The position numbers and the translations under genes were made by a program. The notes under the pieces are model-generated. The model did not search any database and was not told the origin of the DNA. It saw only the letters and a program-made list of their open reading frames with translations. Positions 34,487 through 43,628 of a DNA stretch of 64,000 nt are shown here, piece after piece. How positions within the stretch are numbered: the stretch's first letter is position 1; each line of letters opens with the position of its first letter. Source of the stretch: Paraburkholderia xenovorans LB400 (GTDB lineage Bacteria > Pseudomonadota > Gammaproteobacteria > Burkholderiales > Burkholderiaceae); the NCBI RefSeq assembly GCF_000013645.1, contig NC_007953.1, positions 992,001-1,056,000 on the forward strand, in the 5' to 3' direction.

Positions 34487-35338
34487 TTAGGCATCTTCAG
34501 CAATCGGGTTGGACAGCACACCAATGCGATCGACTTCGACTTCCGTCACGTCACCCGGCTTCATGAAGAGTGGCGGATCGCGCCTCGCGCCCACCCCGCC
34601 AGGCGTACCGGTTACGATCACGTCGCCCGCAGAAAGGGGAGTGAAGGTCGACAGATAGGCGATCAGTTCCGCAAAACCGTGAATCAGCATATCCGTCGTC
34701 GCACGCTGCATCTCGTTGCCGTTCAGGCGCGTGACCAGCGTCATCGACGCGCCGGGTTCGATTTCATCGCTTGTCACCATCCACGGACCGAACGCGCCGG
34801 TGCGATAAAAATTCTTGCCGGGACCCCACTGCCCTGTATGACGCTGCCAGTCGCGGATCGACCCATCGTTGTAGCAGGCGTAACCTGCAATGTGTCTCCA
34901 TGCATTTCGCTCCGCGATACGGCGTCCACCCTGCCCGATGATGATGGCGATCTCGCCCTCGAAGTCGAATTGCTGCGACTCGGGCGGGCGCAGCATTGCT
35001 TGCCGGTGGCCGACCTGCGACGGTGGGAAGCGCATGAAGATCGCCGGATTCTCCGTATTCTCGCGACCCGTTTCCTTGATATGGTCGGCGTAATTAAGAC
35101 CGACACAGAAAATCTGCCCGGCGTTGGGAATGACCGGCAACAGCGTCACGTCTGACAGCTGGAAATCACCTTGACCCGCGTCTATCACCTGCGTGGCCTG
35201 GGCAAAGGCGTCAGCCGCAATGAATGTCTTCATGTCGGGGTAACGGCCATTCAGGCGCTTGCCGAGATCAAACACCGCCTGATCGCGGACGATGCCGAAC
35301 GACGGACCTTCACGAGTCGAAAAGCTGGCGAGTTTCAT
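34487..35338 (-). CDS. Fumarylacetoacetate hydrolase (FAH) family protein
   Basis: 283 residues, the single-domain FAH type. Metal and active-site blocks are seen: FCVGLNYADHIKE, FDFEGEIAIIIGQGGRR, GYACYNDGSIRDWQ, KNFYRTGAFGPWMV and a final GDVIVTGTPGGVGARRDPPL. Such enzymes hydrolyse or isomerise acylpyruvate-like ring-cleavage products. First gene of the minus-strand operon 28266-35338. It is divergent from a VOC protein; the 149-bp shared promoter region is AT-rich and includes AGATCA-N19-TGATCT-like symmetry. Confidence 0.9.
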   Translation of the reverse strand: MKLASFSTREGPSFGIVRDQAVFDLGKRLNGRYPDMKTFIAADAFAQATQVIDAGQGDFQLSDVTLLPVIPNAGQIFCVGLNYADHIKETGRENTENPAIFMRFPPSQVGHRQAMLRPPESQQFDFEGEIAIIIGQGGRRIAERNAWRHIAGYACYNDGSIRDWQRHTGQWGPGKNFYRTGAFGPWMVTSDEIEPGASMTLVTRLNGNEMQRATTDMLIHGFAELIAYLSTFTPLSAGDVIVTGTPGGVGARRDPPLFMKPGDVTEVEVDRIGVLSNPIAEDA

Positions 35339-35487
35339 AGTGCTCCGGAGACGGGAAAGGAAGTTGCCAAACGTTTAAGATCAGACCTTAAGTTAGCGTT
35401 TTTATCGTATAGTGATAATACGTAGATCAATGTAGCGGAAAAATACGCTGATCTGTATAAGGGTTTATCATAAATAGGAGGGACGAC

Positions 35488-36045
35488 ATGAAGGGCGCAA
35501 CGCACGGGTTAACGCTGAACCACATGGGTTTTTACGTACACGACATGGCGCGTATGGAGGATTTCTATACGCGTGTACTTGAATTCACGGTGACCGATCG
35601 CGGCAAGCTGGAAACGGCGCGCGGCACGGTGCAACTTGTATTCTTGAGCCGCGACCCCACTGTCCATCATCAGATCGTGCTCACCACGGGCCGGCCTGAA
35701 CATCTCGCATTCAATCCGATCAACCAGATCTCATTTGAAGCAGATAGCCTCGCCACGCTGAAGGTTTTCTATCAAAGGTTCGTGTCCGAAAAGATGGAAG
35801 AGATCACCCCGGTCACACATGGCAATGCAATCTCGTTCTACGCGCGCGACCCCGAAGGCAACCGTCTGGAAGTGTTCATTGATACCCCTTGGTATGTCGA
35901 TCAGCCGATGCGCGTGCCCGTTGACTTTGGCCTGTCCGACACTGAACTGATGATTACCGTGGAACGCCACGCGCGCACGTTGCCCGGCTTCAAGCTGCGC
36001 GGCGAATGGGAAGCGAACATGGCGGAGCGGATGGGCCTGGCATGA
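35488..36045 (+). CDS. VOC family protein (small extradiol dioxygenase/glyoxalase-like)
   Basis: 185-residue vicinal-oxygen-chelate fold. Typical blocks: LNHMGFYVHDMARMEDFYTR, HHQIVLTTGRP, INQISFEADSL, and FYARDPEGNRLEVFIDTPW. The His and Glu positions fit a metal site. It resembles the catalytic half of type I extradiol dioxygenases, so ring cleavage of a catechol is possible. GGAGG precedes the ATG. Divergent from the FAH/MhpA-like operon, suggesting hydroxylation, cleavage and hydrolysis in one pathway. A paralogue lies at 44997-45539. Confidence 0.85.
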   Translation: MKGATHGLTLNHMGFYVHDMARMEDFYTRVLEFTVTDRGKLETARGTVQLVFLSRDPTVHHQIVLTTGRPEHLAFNPINQISFEADSLATLKVFYQRFVSEKMEEITPVTHGNAISFYARDPEGNRLEVFIDTPWYVDQPMRVPVDFGLSDTELMITVERHARTLPGFKLRGEWEANMAERMGLA

Positions 36046-36214
36046 ACCGTGGTCCCGGTCTCACACGAGCAGTGCGAGACGAATCTTTCGTTGCCGGTTC
36101 GAGGTTTCTGCGCCCTGTATCGGCCACGGCAACGCAGTACTCGTTTTGTGACCGCAAAAAAGCTGAACGAGGCGCAACGCTCGCTCGGCTTCCGTCGCGC
36201 CAGCCACTTCTGTT

Positions 36215-36970
36215 TCAGCCCTCGATCACTGCGCGCGCGCGCTGGGAAGTGCGTGCCGCGGCCTCCTGGATCGACTCGATAAGCCGGCTCAGGTTGGCGA
36301 AGTCCAGGCGCGGCGTTGGAATCACCAATGCAAGTGATCCAACTGCCTCGCCGGAATCGTCGGTGAAAAGCGGCGCTGCAACCGCAGACACGCCTTGCGC
36401 CAACTCATTCCTTGACAGATAAAAACCCGCCCGCCTGATCTTCAGCAACGACGAGCGAAACTCATCCAACGTTGTCCCGAGTCCGCTTTGCGCGATGTCG
36501 TCGCTACGTTGTTCGAACAGGGTCGCGAGTTTGGCTTTCGGAAAGGTAGACAGAACGACTTTCGGCGCTGCGCCGAGAAACAATGGCCGGGGCCGGCCTC
36601 GACCGTACCGGAGGTCGAGCGTTGCATCGCGCGTCTCGCGATGCGTATCGACGAGTTCGTCGCCGTACCAGCGTGACATGACAACGTCGAACCCCGAATG
36701 CTTGCTCAGCTCATTCATGATCGGCTGTCCGACGGCGAGCAATTGATCGGAAATTCTCTGATAGTAATCGAGCTTGATGATGCGAGGGCCCAGACCGTAC
36801 TCTCCCCCCGAAAACCGCACCAGCAAGCTTGAGTCGACGAGTTCACGCACATAGCGATAGGCCGTTGGAATAGAGCAGCCGAGTTCGGCCGCGACGTCCT
36901 CTGCAGAAAGGAACGGTTTGCCTTCCGAGAGCACCTCAAGTATAGATAAGAGCCGAGTGATGCTTGACAT
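36215..36970 (-). CDS. IclR family transcriptional regulator, candidate regulator of the hmgA island
   Basis: 251 residues. N-terminal HTH: LLSILEVLSEGKPFLSAEDV, ELGCSIPTAYRYVRELVDSS. The effector domain contains GRPRPLFLGAAPKVVLSTFP, FYLSRNELAQGVSAVAAPLF and GSLALVIPTPR. It is divergent from hmgA; the 234-bp gap holds the direct-repeat motif at 37099-37118 that recurs upstream of two Rieske oxygenase genes. IclR proteins of aromatic pathways (PcaU, PobR) bind repeated 10-bp elements and can activate, which fits. That this protein binds the motif is inferred from position. Confidence 0.88.
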   Translation of the reverse strand: MSSITRLLSILEVLSEGKPFLSAEDVAAELGCSIPTAYRYVRELVDSSLLVRFSGGEYGLGPRIIKLDYYQRISDQLLAVGQPIMNELSKHSGFDVVMSRWYGDELVDTHRETRDATLDLRYGRGRPRPLFLGAAPKVVLSTFPKAKLATLFEQRSDDIAQSGLGTTLDEFRSSLLKIRRAGFYLSRNELAQGVSAVAAPLFTDDSGEAVGSLALVIPTPRLDFANLSRLIESIQEAAARTSQRARAVIEG

Positions 36971-37098
36971 CTGAGCGGAGGATTCCCATAAGTGACGCCG
37001 TGATTATATCGAGGTCAGTCTGTGGCTGATTTCTGCTTCCTTTCTGCTTCCCTTTGCCTGAATCAATCGCAATCCGGCCGGCGTCAGGGAGATCGATA

Positions 37099-37118
37099 GT
37101 CGATTGGACACTCGATCT
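37099..37118 (+). promoter_or_regulatory. Conserved direct-repeat operator, site A (hmgA promoter)
   Basis: GTCGATTGGACACTCGATCT, followed by TATACAT, 86 bp upstream of hmgA. Further TCGAT half-sites flank it (37091-37097 and 37124-37132). The same arrangement GTCGAT-N7-TCGATCT, with the same spacing and orientation toward the gene, occurs at 53268-53287 and 54771-54790, and again at 59754-59773. TATACA would serve as a -10 element but no good -35 is found, which suits an activator-dependent promoter. Confidence 0.7.
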
Positions 37119-37204
37119 ATACATGATCGACCGTTGCGCTTATATTCGACCCATCGCAGGCTGCGGGACTCGCCAAAGTAACGGCTAAGGCTCAGGGGAC
37201 ATGC

Positions 37205-38569
37205 ATGAATTCGAAATTGAGCGTTGAACGCGAAGTCCGGGACACGGCGACGCGCACGAGGCTGACGAATGAGCTGACCTATCAAACGGGGTTCGGCAAC
37301 GAGTTCTCAACTGAGGCAATCAGCGGCGCATTGCCGATTGGACAGAACAATCCGCAAAAACCCGCATTCGGACTGTACGCGGAACAATTGTCGGGCACGT
37401 CATTTACCACGGCCCGCGCGACGAATCTCAGAACCTGGATGTATCGGATACGACCTTCGGTGCTGCAAGGGACGTATCGGCTTATTCGCAAGGACTCCAA
37501 CGCTCTGGCGCCGCTGGACGTTGCACCGCTGCCTGAAGCGCAGCGATGGAACCCGCAACCGCTGCCGGATACGCCGGTCGATTTCGTAGACGGCTTAAAC
37601 ACGCTCGCGATCAGCGGCGACCCCGCTACCCTTTCCGGCGCCGCCGTGCATTTGTATGCGGCAACCATCGACATGGACCGCAAGGCGTTCGTGAATACCG
37701 ATGGCGAGATGCTTATAATCCCGCAGCAGGGAACGCTATGCCTCATTACCGAATTAGGCATGCTAACCGCCAAACCGCGCGAGATCGCGGTGATCCCGCG
37801 GGGCCTGAAGTTCGCGGTTCATTTGCCGGACGGCCCAAGCCGCGGCTATGTCTGTGAGAATCATGGGAGTGCTTTCAGGCTGCCTGATCTCGGCCTGATC
37901 GGCGCGAGCGGGCTGGCCAACCGCCGCGATTTCCTGACTCCGGTCGCGCGATTCGAAGACAGTGATGCCGCACACGAACTCATTGCCAAGACAGGCGGCC
38001 AACTGTGGTCGACGACGCTCGATCATTCGCCATTCGATGTGGTCGCCTGGCATGGCAACGTCGCGCCTTACAAATACGACCTCGATCGTTTCCAGTCGAT
38101 CGGCTCAATCTCATTCGACCACCCCGATCCGTCCATTTATACCGTGCTGACTTCGCCGTCCGACACGCCCGGCACGGCGAACGCGGATTTCTGCGCGTTG
38201 ACGACGCGCTGGGCGGTGGCGGAACACACTTTTCGTCCGCCTTATTTTCACCGCAACGTAATGAGCGAATTCATGGGCCTGATCTGCGGCGCGCACGACG
38301 CCAAAGCAGGCGGGTTTGTTCCTGGCGGAGCAAGCATCCATAACGCGTTCACCCCGCACGGGCCCGACGCCGAAACCTACCGCCGCGCGCGCGATACCAC
38401 TCTCGAACCTCACAAGATCACGGAATCGATCGCGTTCATGTTTGAAACGCGGCTGCCCCTGCGCCTGACCGCCTGGGCCGTGCAAACGCCACAACGACAA
38501 CACGACTACCAGCAATGCTGGTCGGCGCTCGCTAAACAGTTCGATGGAGACCGCCATGCAACTGAATGA
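37205..38569 (+). CDS. hmgA: Homogentisate 1,2-dioxygenase
   Basis: 454 residues, family length. Opens homogentisate to maleylacetoacetate with Fe(II) and O2. Diagnostic blocks: YQTGFGNEFSTEAISGALP at the N-terminus, GQNNPQKPAFGLYAEQLSGT, MYRIRPSV, FDVVAWHGNVAPYKYDL and, for the iron site, FRPPYFHRNVMSEFMGLI and GGASIHNAFTPHGPD. First gene of a six-gene plus-strand operon reaching 44585; fahA overlaps its 3' end. The nearby IclR gene and site A suggest local control. No maleylacetoacetate isomerase is in the window, so that step is encoded elsewhere or non-enzymatic. Confidence 0.97.
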   Translation: MNSKLSVEREVRDTATRTRLTNELTYQTGFGNEFSTEAISGALPIGQNNPQKPAFGLYAEQLSGTSFTTARATNLRTWMYRIRPSVLQGTYRLIRKDSNALAPLDVAPLPEAQRWNPQPLPDTPVDFVDGLNTLAISGDPATLSGAAVHLYAATIDMDRKAFVNTDGEMLIIPQQGTLCLITELGMLTAKPREIAVIPRGLKFAVHLPDGPSRGYVCENHGSAFRLPDLGLIGASGLANRRDFLTPVARFEDSDAAHELIAKTGGQLWSTTLDHSPFDVVAWHGNVAPYKYDLDRFQSIGSISFDHPDPSIYTVLTSPSDTPGTANADFCALTTRWAVAEHTFRPPYFHRNVMSEFMGLICGAHDAKAGGFVPGGASIHNAFTPHGPDAETYRRARDTTLEPHKITESIAFMFETRLPLRLTAWAVQTPQRQHDYQQCWSALAKQFDGDRHATE

Positions 38570-39944
38570 AACACACGACGTGGCATTGACGAGCTGGGTC
38601 GAAAGCGCGAACGCACCCGGTTGTGACTTTCCAGTCCAGAACCTGCCGTTCTGCTCGTTTCGCAAAAGAGGCTCGGGAGAGTCCTATCGGGTCGGCGTGG
38701 CGATCGGTGACCAGATCGTCGATATACGCGCGTCGCTCGCCGCCGGTTCGTTCAATGGCAAAGCCGCGGAAGCTGCACGAGCCGCTGCGGATGCGCAGCT
38801 TAACCGGCTAATGGAACTCGGCCATGCCGCATGGTCTGCGCTGCGGCTCGAATTGTCGCGGAGCCTGAGACACGATGCGCGTCACGCGACACGCCATGCG
38901 ATCGTCCTCGCGGCACAAGGAGACGCCGAATATGGGCTCCCCGTGAAAATCGGCAACTTCACGGATTTTTACTCGTCGCTTCATCACGCCCATGCATGCG
39001 GGATGCGGTTCCGTCCTGACACGCCGCTGTTTCCAAACTATCGATGGATGCCCGTGGCCTATCACAGCCGCGCATCATCGATTCGAATCAGCGGTCAGGC
39101 GCTGCGCCGCCCGCAAGGTCAGTCAAGAACTGCCGGCTCGGATATCCCCGCGTTCGGCCCGACGCAAAAGCTCGATTTTGAACTGGAACTCGGTGTGTAT
39201 GTGGGAGCCGGCAGCGAATTAGGGACCCCCATTCCAGTCGATGAAGCCGAACACCATCTGTTTGGCGTCTCGCTTCTCAACGACTGGTCCGCTCGCGATC
39301 TGCAGCAGTGGGAAGCTACGCCCATTGGACCGTTTGCATCGAAAAACTGGGGCTGTTCCGTGTCGCCGTGGGTGGTGACGCTCGAGGCGCTGGAGCCATA
39401 TCGGCTACCGTGGTCGCGAACAGCCCAAGACCCGGCGCCGCTGCCGTATCTGAACGGAACCGCTCACGCGAGCCGCGCGCATCTGGACATCGATCTTGAA
39501 GTTCATCTCCATACTGCGAAAATGCGCAAGGATGGAGATCCGCCCTCCCGTCTGACGGCGTCCAATTCGCGGCATCTCTACTGGTCCGTTTTCCAGATGC
39601 TCGCGCACCATACATCAAGCGGTTGTGACTTCGCGCCGGGCGACTTTTACGGCACCGGCACGCTTTCCGGGCCGCAGCCAGAACAGGCAGGCTCGCTGCT
39701 TGAATTGTCGTTTAACGGAAAGAAAGAAGTGAAGCTCGCCAACGGCGAACGGCGCGCTTTCGTTGCCGATGACGACGTCATCATCATCCGGGGCGCGGCC
39801 GACAAGCCCGGCGCCGCGCGAATCGGCTTCGGCACGTGCGAGGCGCAAATTCTGCCGGCACTGCCGTTCCCGTTGCCGTCTGCCGAATTGACCCCGCCAA
39901 CGGATAGGGACGCGACGGGCAGAGGACGCACACAAAATGCCTGA
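38556..39944 (+). CDS. fahA: Fumarylacetoacetase
   Basis: 462 residues from ATG 38556, with GGAG seven bases upstream; the gene overlaps hmgA by 14 nt. Two-domain FAH: an N-terminal SH3-like part (NLPFCSFRKRGSGESYRVGV) and the catalytic domain with KIGNFTDFYSSLHHAHACG (catalytic His and metal Asp), FELELGVYVG, LLNDWSARDLQQWE and FYGTGTLSGP. It cleaves fumarylacetoacetate to fumarate and acetoacetate, the last step of homogentisate breakdown. The 3' end overlaps livH by 8 nt, tying transport to the pathway. Confidence 0.96.
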   Translation: MQLNETHDVALTSWVESANAPGCDFPVQNLPFCSFRKRGSGESYRVGVAIGDQIVDIRASLAAGSFNGKAAEAARAAADAQLNRLMELGHAAWSALRLELSRSLRHDARHATRHAIVLAAQGDAEYGLPVKIGNFTDFYSSLHHAHACGMRFRPDTPLFPNYRWMPVAYHSRASSIRISGQALRRPQGQSRTAGSDIPAFGPTQKLDFELELGVYVGAGSELGTPIPVDEAEHHLFGVSLLNDWSARDLQQWEATPIGPFASKNWGCSVSPWVVTLEALEPYRLPWSRTAQDPAPLPYLNGTAHASRAHLDIDLEVHLHTAKMRKDGDPPSRLTASNSRHLYWSVFQMLAHHTSSGCDFAPGDFYGTGTLSGPQPEQAGSLLELSFNGKKEVKLANGERRAFVADDDVIIIRGAADKPGAARIGFGTCEAQILPALPFPLPSAELTPPTDRDATGRGRTQNA

Positions 39945-41010
39945 CGGGACGACCATCGCATTTCTGTTGCAGGACGGTCTGACTTCGGGCGTGGTCTATG
40001 CGCTGGTCGCGCTGGCCATGATCCTGATCTTTTCCGTCACACGGGTCCTTTTCATTGCACAAGGTGAATTCGTCGCCTTCGGCGCGCTGACGATGGCGTC
40101 GCTCGAGCAACGGCAGATTCCGGGCACCGTATATATCCTGCTGATCTTCGGCGCCTGCTGTGCGGCTTCCGATTGCTGGGCAATCCTGCGGCCCGGGGCG
40201 CGCATCGCCGCGCAACCGGCATCGTGCACGCGACACCTTGCGCGGATTGCCTTCCGTGATCTGGTCATACCGGGAATGATCGCAGCGCTCGTCGTATTGC
40301 TGGCGCCATTGCATCTCGGCCAATTGGTGAACGCGGTGCTGGCCGTTGCGCTTGTGACGCCGCTGGGCGCCATGACCTACCGGCTGGCCTTCCTCAAAAT
40401 CGCTGACGCGGGGCCACTCGCGCTACTGTTCGTCAGCGTGGCAGTTCACTTCGTTCTTCTCGGGATAGGCCTTAGCGTATTTGGCGCGGAAGGCTGGCGC
40501 ACGCAGCCGTTCCTGCGCTCAGGAATTACCCTTGGCAATTTTTCGATCCAGGGACAAGTGATCGTCGTGTGGTGCGCCAGCGGATTGATGCTGCTCTCGC
40601 TGTGGCTGTTCTTCTCCAAAGCCTATCTCGGTCGGGTGCTCATCGCGACCGCCCGAAACCGGCGCGCGGCCAAGCTAATGGGCGTGCGCCCGGAACTTGC
40701 CGGCAAGGCGGCGTTTGGCGTTGCAGCGGCAATCAGCGCGCTGTCGGGAATCCTGATCGCGCCTTCGATTACCGTCTACTACGACTCCGGCTTCCTGATT
40801 GTCCTGAAGGGACTCGTCGCGGCGGTGATCGGCGCTATGTCGAGCTACCCACTGGCGGCGCTCGGGGCGCTTATCGTCGGCGTTACCGATTCATCGGCCG
40901 CATTCTTCGCAAGCACGTTCAAGGACACGATCGTCTTCCTGCTGCTAATACCGTTCCTGCTGTGGATGTCCGTGCGCGTCGGCCGGGTCGCCGAAGTCGA
41001 TGAGGAATGA
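39937..41010 (+). CDS. Branched-chain-type ABC transporter permease (LivH-like)
   Basis: 357 residues with multiple hydrophobic helices. LivH features: LTSGVVYALVALAMILIFSV, FIAQGEFVAFGALTMA (the FAxGEF helix), RRAAKLMGVRPELAGKAAFG (ATPase-contact loop) and LIVLKGLVAAVIGAMSSYPL. Starts inside fahA (8-nt overlap). Residues about 75-100 are arginine- and cysteine-containing and poorly conserved, which could be a natural loop or a compensated pair of frameshifts. With livM-livG, livF and the LivK-type protein at 46454-47602 it makes a complete importer, probably of an aromatic acid. Confidence 0.88.
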   Translation: MPDGTTIAFLLQDGLTSGVVYALVALAMILIFSVTRVLFIAQGEFVAFGALTMASLEQRQIPGTVYILLIFGACCAASDCWAILRPGARIAAQPASCTRHLARIAFRDLVIPGMIAALVVLLAPLHLGQLVNAVLAVALVTPLGAMTYRLAFLKIADAGPLALLFVSVAVHFVLLGIGLSVFGAEGWRTQPFLRSGITLGNFSIQGQVIVVWCASGLMLLSLWLFFSKAYLGRVLIATARNRRAAKLMGVRPELAGKAAFGVAAAISALSGILIAPSITVYYDSGFLIVLKGLVAAVIGAMSSYPLAALGALIVGVTDSSAAFFASTFKDTIVFLLLIPFLLWMSVRVGRVAEVDEE

Positions 41011-41011
41011 T

Positions 41012-42802
41012 ATGAAGAGAAAATGGCTCGTCGCGGTTGGATGCCTGGCGCTTGTGGTCGCTCCGCTCGTGCTCCCGGATTTTTACACCACTTTGCTCAT
41101 CTATACAGGACTTGCCAGCATTGTCGTGCTGGGACTGGTCGTGCTGACCGGCGTAGGAGGCATGACCTCGTTCGGGCAGGCGACTTTTGTCGGCCTGAGC
41201 GCTTACACCACGGGCGCGATCTCAACCACGCTCGGATGGTCGCCCTGGGTCACGCTGCCGATAGCCGTGCTCCTGACCTGTCTGGCTGCAGCAGTGATCG
41301 GTCTGTTGACCGTCCGTTTGTCAGGTCACTACCTGGTACTCGGCACAGTTGCATGGAGCGTGGGGCTTTATTATCTGTTCGGCAATCTGCCATTTCTGGG
41401 TGGCTACAACGGTATATCCGACATCCCGCCGATCACCTTTTTTGGGTTTTCGCTCGCGGGTTCCCGCCCGTCTTATTACCTGATATGGGCCGTCGTCGCT
41501 GTCGCGGTGGTCTGCACCATGAACCTGCTCGATTCGCGCACGGGCCGTGCCATCCGTTCACTGCGCAATCCGGTGCTCGCCGAGAGCTTTGGCATTGACA
41601 TCTACCGGCTTCGACTGCCGGTGTTTATCTACGCGGCGTTCCTCGCAGCCATTTCCGGATGGCTGTATGCCCATTATTTCCGCTTCGTCAATCCGGCACC
41701 CTTCGGCTTCGACGGCAGCATCGATTACGCATTCATGCTGGTGCTCGGGGGCGCGACCCAGGTATTCGGCGCGATAGTCGGCGCATTCGTGCTCGTGGTC
41801 GGCAAGATGCTGCTTCAGATCGGCCTGACGCATGTCCTTCCGGGGCCGGTACACTGGGATCAAATCTTCTTCGGCTTGCTTATCATTGGATTATTCCATC
41901 ATGCGCGCTCGGGCATCCTGTCGGCACGTCGCATGGGCGCAGCCAGTCCAGATAATCACGAGGCCGACACGGAGGACACTGTCTGGATCCCAGCGGAAAT
42001 CCCTTGCCGGTTTTCATCATCCCAGGCCAATGCACTCGCGGCGCAACCGTCGGCCACGCTGCGCGTGGAGAAGGTGAGCCGACGTTTCGGGTCGCTGCTT
42101 GCGGTGAATGGCGTGAGCTTTGACGCGGCGCCGGGACAGGTCGTCGGTGTAATCGGACCGAACGGAGCGGGTAAAAGCACCCTCTTTAACCTGATCGCGG
42201 GCACGCTTTCCGTCGACCAGGGCGAGGTCTGGCTAGGCGAGCATTGTCTGAGCCGCCTCAGCCCCCATCAGGTGATACGCCATCGTGTCGCGCGCACTTT
42301 CCAGCACGTGCAACTCCGGCCCGGGCAGAGTGTGCTCAGCAACGTCGCGCTGGGTGCGCACTGGCTCGGCAGAAAGGGCTTTATCGCGTCGCTGCTGCGC
42401 CTCGACCGCCACGAGGAACGCATGCTGAAAGCGCGGGCCATGGCGGCCATCGAGCGCGCGGGGCTAAAAGACGTCGCCTTCGCCGATGCCCATACGCTGC
42501 CGCTCGGCCGCCAGCGTGTGGTGGAGATCGCGCGGGCGCTAAGCGCGTCACCGTCCGTCCTGCTGCTTGATGAACCTGCCGCGGGGCTTCGGCATCAGGA
42601 AAAACGGGCGCTCGGCGCATTGATCCAGCAGTTGCGCGAAGAAGGGCTTACCGTGCTGATCGTGGAACACGACATGGAATTCCTGATGGATCTGGTCGAT
42701 AAAATAGTCGTGGTAAATTTCGGCACCAAACTATGCGAGGGGATGCCCCAAACAGTGCAAAGCGATCCGCAAGTGATCGAAACTTATCTGGGAGCAGAAT
42801 GA
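41012..42802 (+). CDS. ABC transporter permease/ATP-binding fusion (LivM-LivG)
   Basis: 596 residues from ATG 41012 (AGGA seven bases upstream; ATG 41000 also in frame). Residues 1-310 are a LivM permease (VLTGVGGMTSFGQATFVGLS, the conserved GHYLVLGTVAWSVGLYYL, LGGATQVFGAIVGAFVL). After a linker, residues 350-596 are a LivG ATPase: GPNGAGKSTLFNLIAG, FQHVQLRPGQSVLSN, LLLDEPAAGLRHQEK, LIVEHDMEFLMDLVD. The signature motif is LPLGRQRVVEIARAL, diverged from LSGGQ as in LivG proteins. Such fusions tie one ATPase to one permease half. LivF overlaps the end (ATGATGA). Confidence 0.9.
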   Translation: MKRKWLVAVGCLALVVAPLVLPDFYTTLLIYTGLASIVVLGLVVLTGVGGMTSFGQATFVGLSAYTTGAISTTLGWSPWVTLPIAVLLTCLAAAVIGLLTVRLSGHYLVLGTVAWSVGLYYLFGNLPFLGGYNGISDIPPITFFGFSLAGSRPSYYLIWAVVAVAVVCTMNLLDSRTGRAIRSLRNPVLAESFGIDIYRLRLPVFIYAAFLAAISGWLYAHYFRFVNPAPFGFDGSIDYAFMLVLGGATQVFGAIVGAFVLVVGKMLLQIGLTHVLPGPVHWDQIFFGLLIIGLFHHARSGILSARRMGAASPDNHEADTEDTVWIPAEIPCRFSSSQANALAAQPSATLRVEKVSRRFGSLLAVNGVSFDAAPGQVVGVIGPNGAGKSTLFNLIAGTLSVDQGEVWLGEHCLSRLSPHQVIRHRVARTFQHVQLRPGQSVLSNVALGAHWLGRKGFIASLLRLDRHEERMLKARAMAAIERAGLKDVAFADAHTLPLGRQRVVEIARALSASPSVLLLDEPAAGLRHQEKRALGALIQQLREEGLTVLIVEHDMEFLMDLVDKIVVVNFGTKLCEGMPQTVQSDPQVIETYLGAE

Positions 42803-43614
42803 TGAAAGCGGCTGTACTTCATGAGATCGAGCCGCCGTCGTCAGCCGTCCCAGCCGCGGTGGAAAAACCCTATGTCCTCGAAGTGAACCGGCTTTGGGCC
42901 AGCTATGGGCGAATTGAAGCATTGCGCAACCTTTCTCTGCGGGTGCGCGCGGGACAGATCGTCACCATCGTGGGGGCCAACGGCGCGGGAAAGTCGACCC
43001 TTCTAAATGCCCTGATGGGCACCATGCCATGCAAGGGCGAAATGTTGTATGAAGGGCAGTCGCTGCACGGAAGCTCGATTGAAGAGCGCGTGTTTCGAGG
43101 TATCTCGCTCGTGCCGGAGACCCGGGAACTGTTCCCCGATATGTCCGTGTACGACAACCTTGCGCTCGGCGCATTCACATCCTACGTGCGCGGCGAGCGC
43201 AATCTCGCGCAACAGATCGGGCCGGTCTTCGAGCGCTTTCCTCGCCTGCGCGAGCGCCGCAATCAGAATGCCATGACCCTGTCCGGTGGCGAAAGGCAAA
43301 TGCTGGCGCTAGGCCGTGCGCTGCTGTCCCGGCCGCGCTTGTTGATGCTCGACGAACCTAGCCTGGGCCTCGCGCCGCTAATCGTAAAAGATATCTTCGA
43401 GATGATTGGCGGACTACGCTCGACGGGCGTGTCGATTCTTCTCGTCGAACAGAATGCGCGCGCGGCGCTCAAGGCCGCCGACTACGCGTATGTGATGGAG
43501 AACGGAGAAGTAAAACTGGAAGGCGCAGCGAGCGAACTCATTAATGACGCCTCTGTCATTGGCGCCTATCTTGGACGGCGTAGCGCCTCGCCTGGATCAT
43601 CCAGACCGGTATAG
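42799..43614 (+). CDS. Branched-chain-type ABC transporter ATP-binding protein (LivF-like)
   Basis: 271 residues from ATG 42799, overlapping the previous stop by 4 nt. ABC motifs: VGANGAGKSTLLNALMG, ISLVPETRELFPDMSVYDNL (LivF hallmark), MTLSGGERQMLALGRALLS, LLMLDEPSLGLAPLIV, LLVEQNARAAL. An N-terminal extension of about 25 residues precedes the usual start of the domain. The second nucleotide-binding subunit of the importer; its partner is the LivG half of the fusion protein. Confidence 0.92.
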   Translation: MMKAAVLHEIEPPSSAVPAAVEKPYVLEVNRLWASYGRIEALRNLSLRVRAGQIVTIVGANGAGKSTLLNALMGTMPCKGEMLYEGQSLHGSSIEERVFRGISLVPETRELFPDMSVYDNLALGAFTSYVRGERNLAQQIGPVFERFPRLRERRNQNAMTLSGGERQMLALGRALLSRPRLLMLDEPSLGLAPLIVKDIFEMIGGLRSTGVSILLVEQNARAALKAADYAYVMENGEVKLEGAASELINDASVIGAYLGRRSASPGSSRPV

Positions 43615-43628
43615 CCAGGAATTACAGA

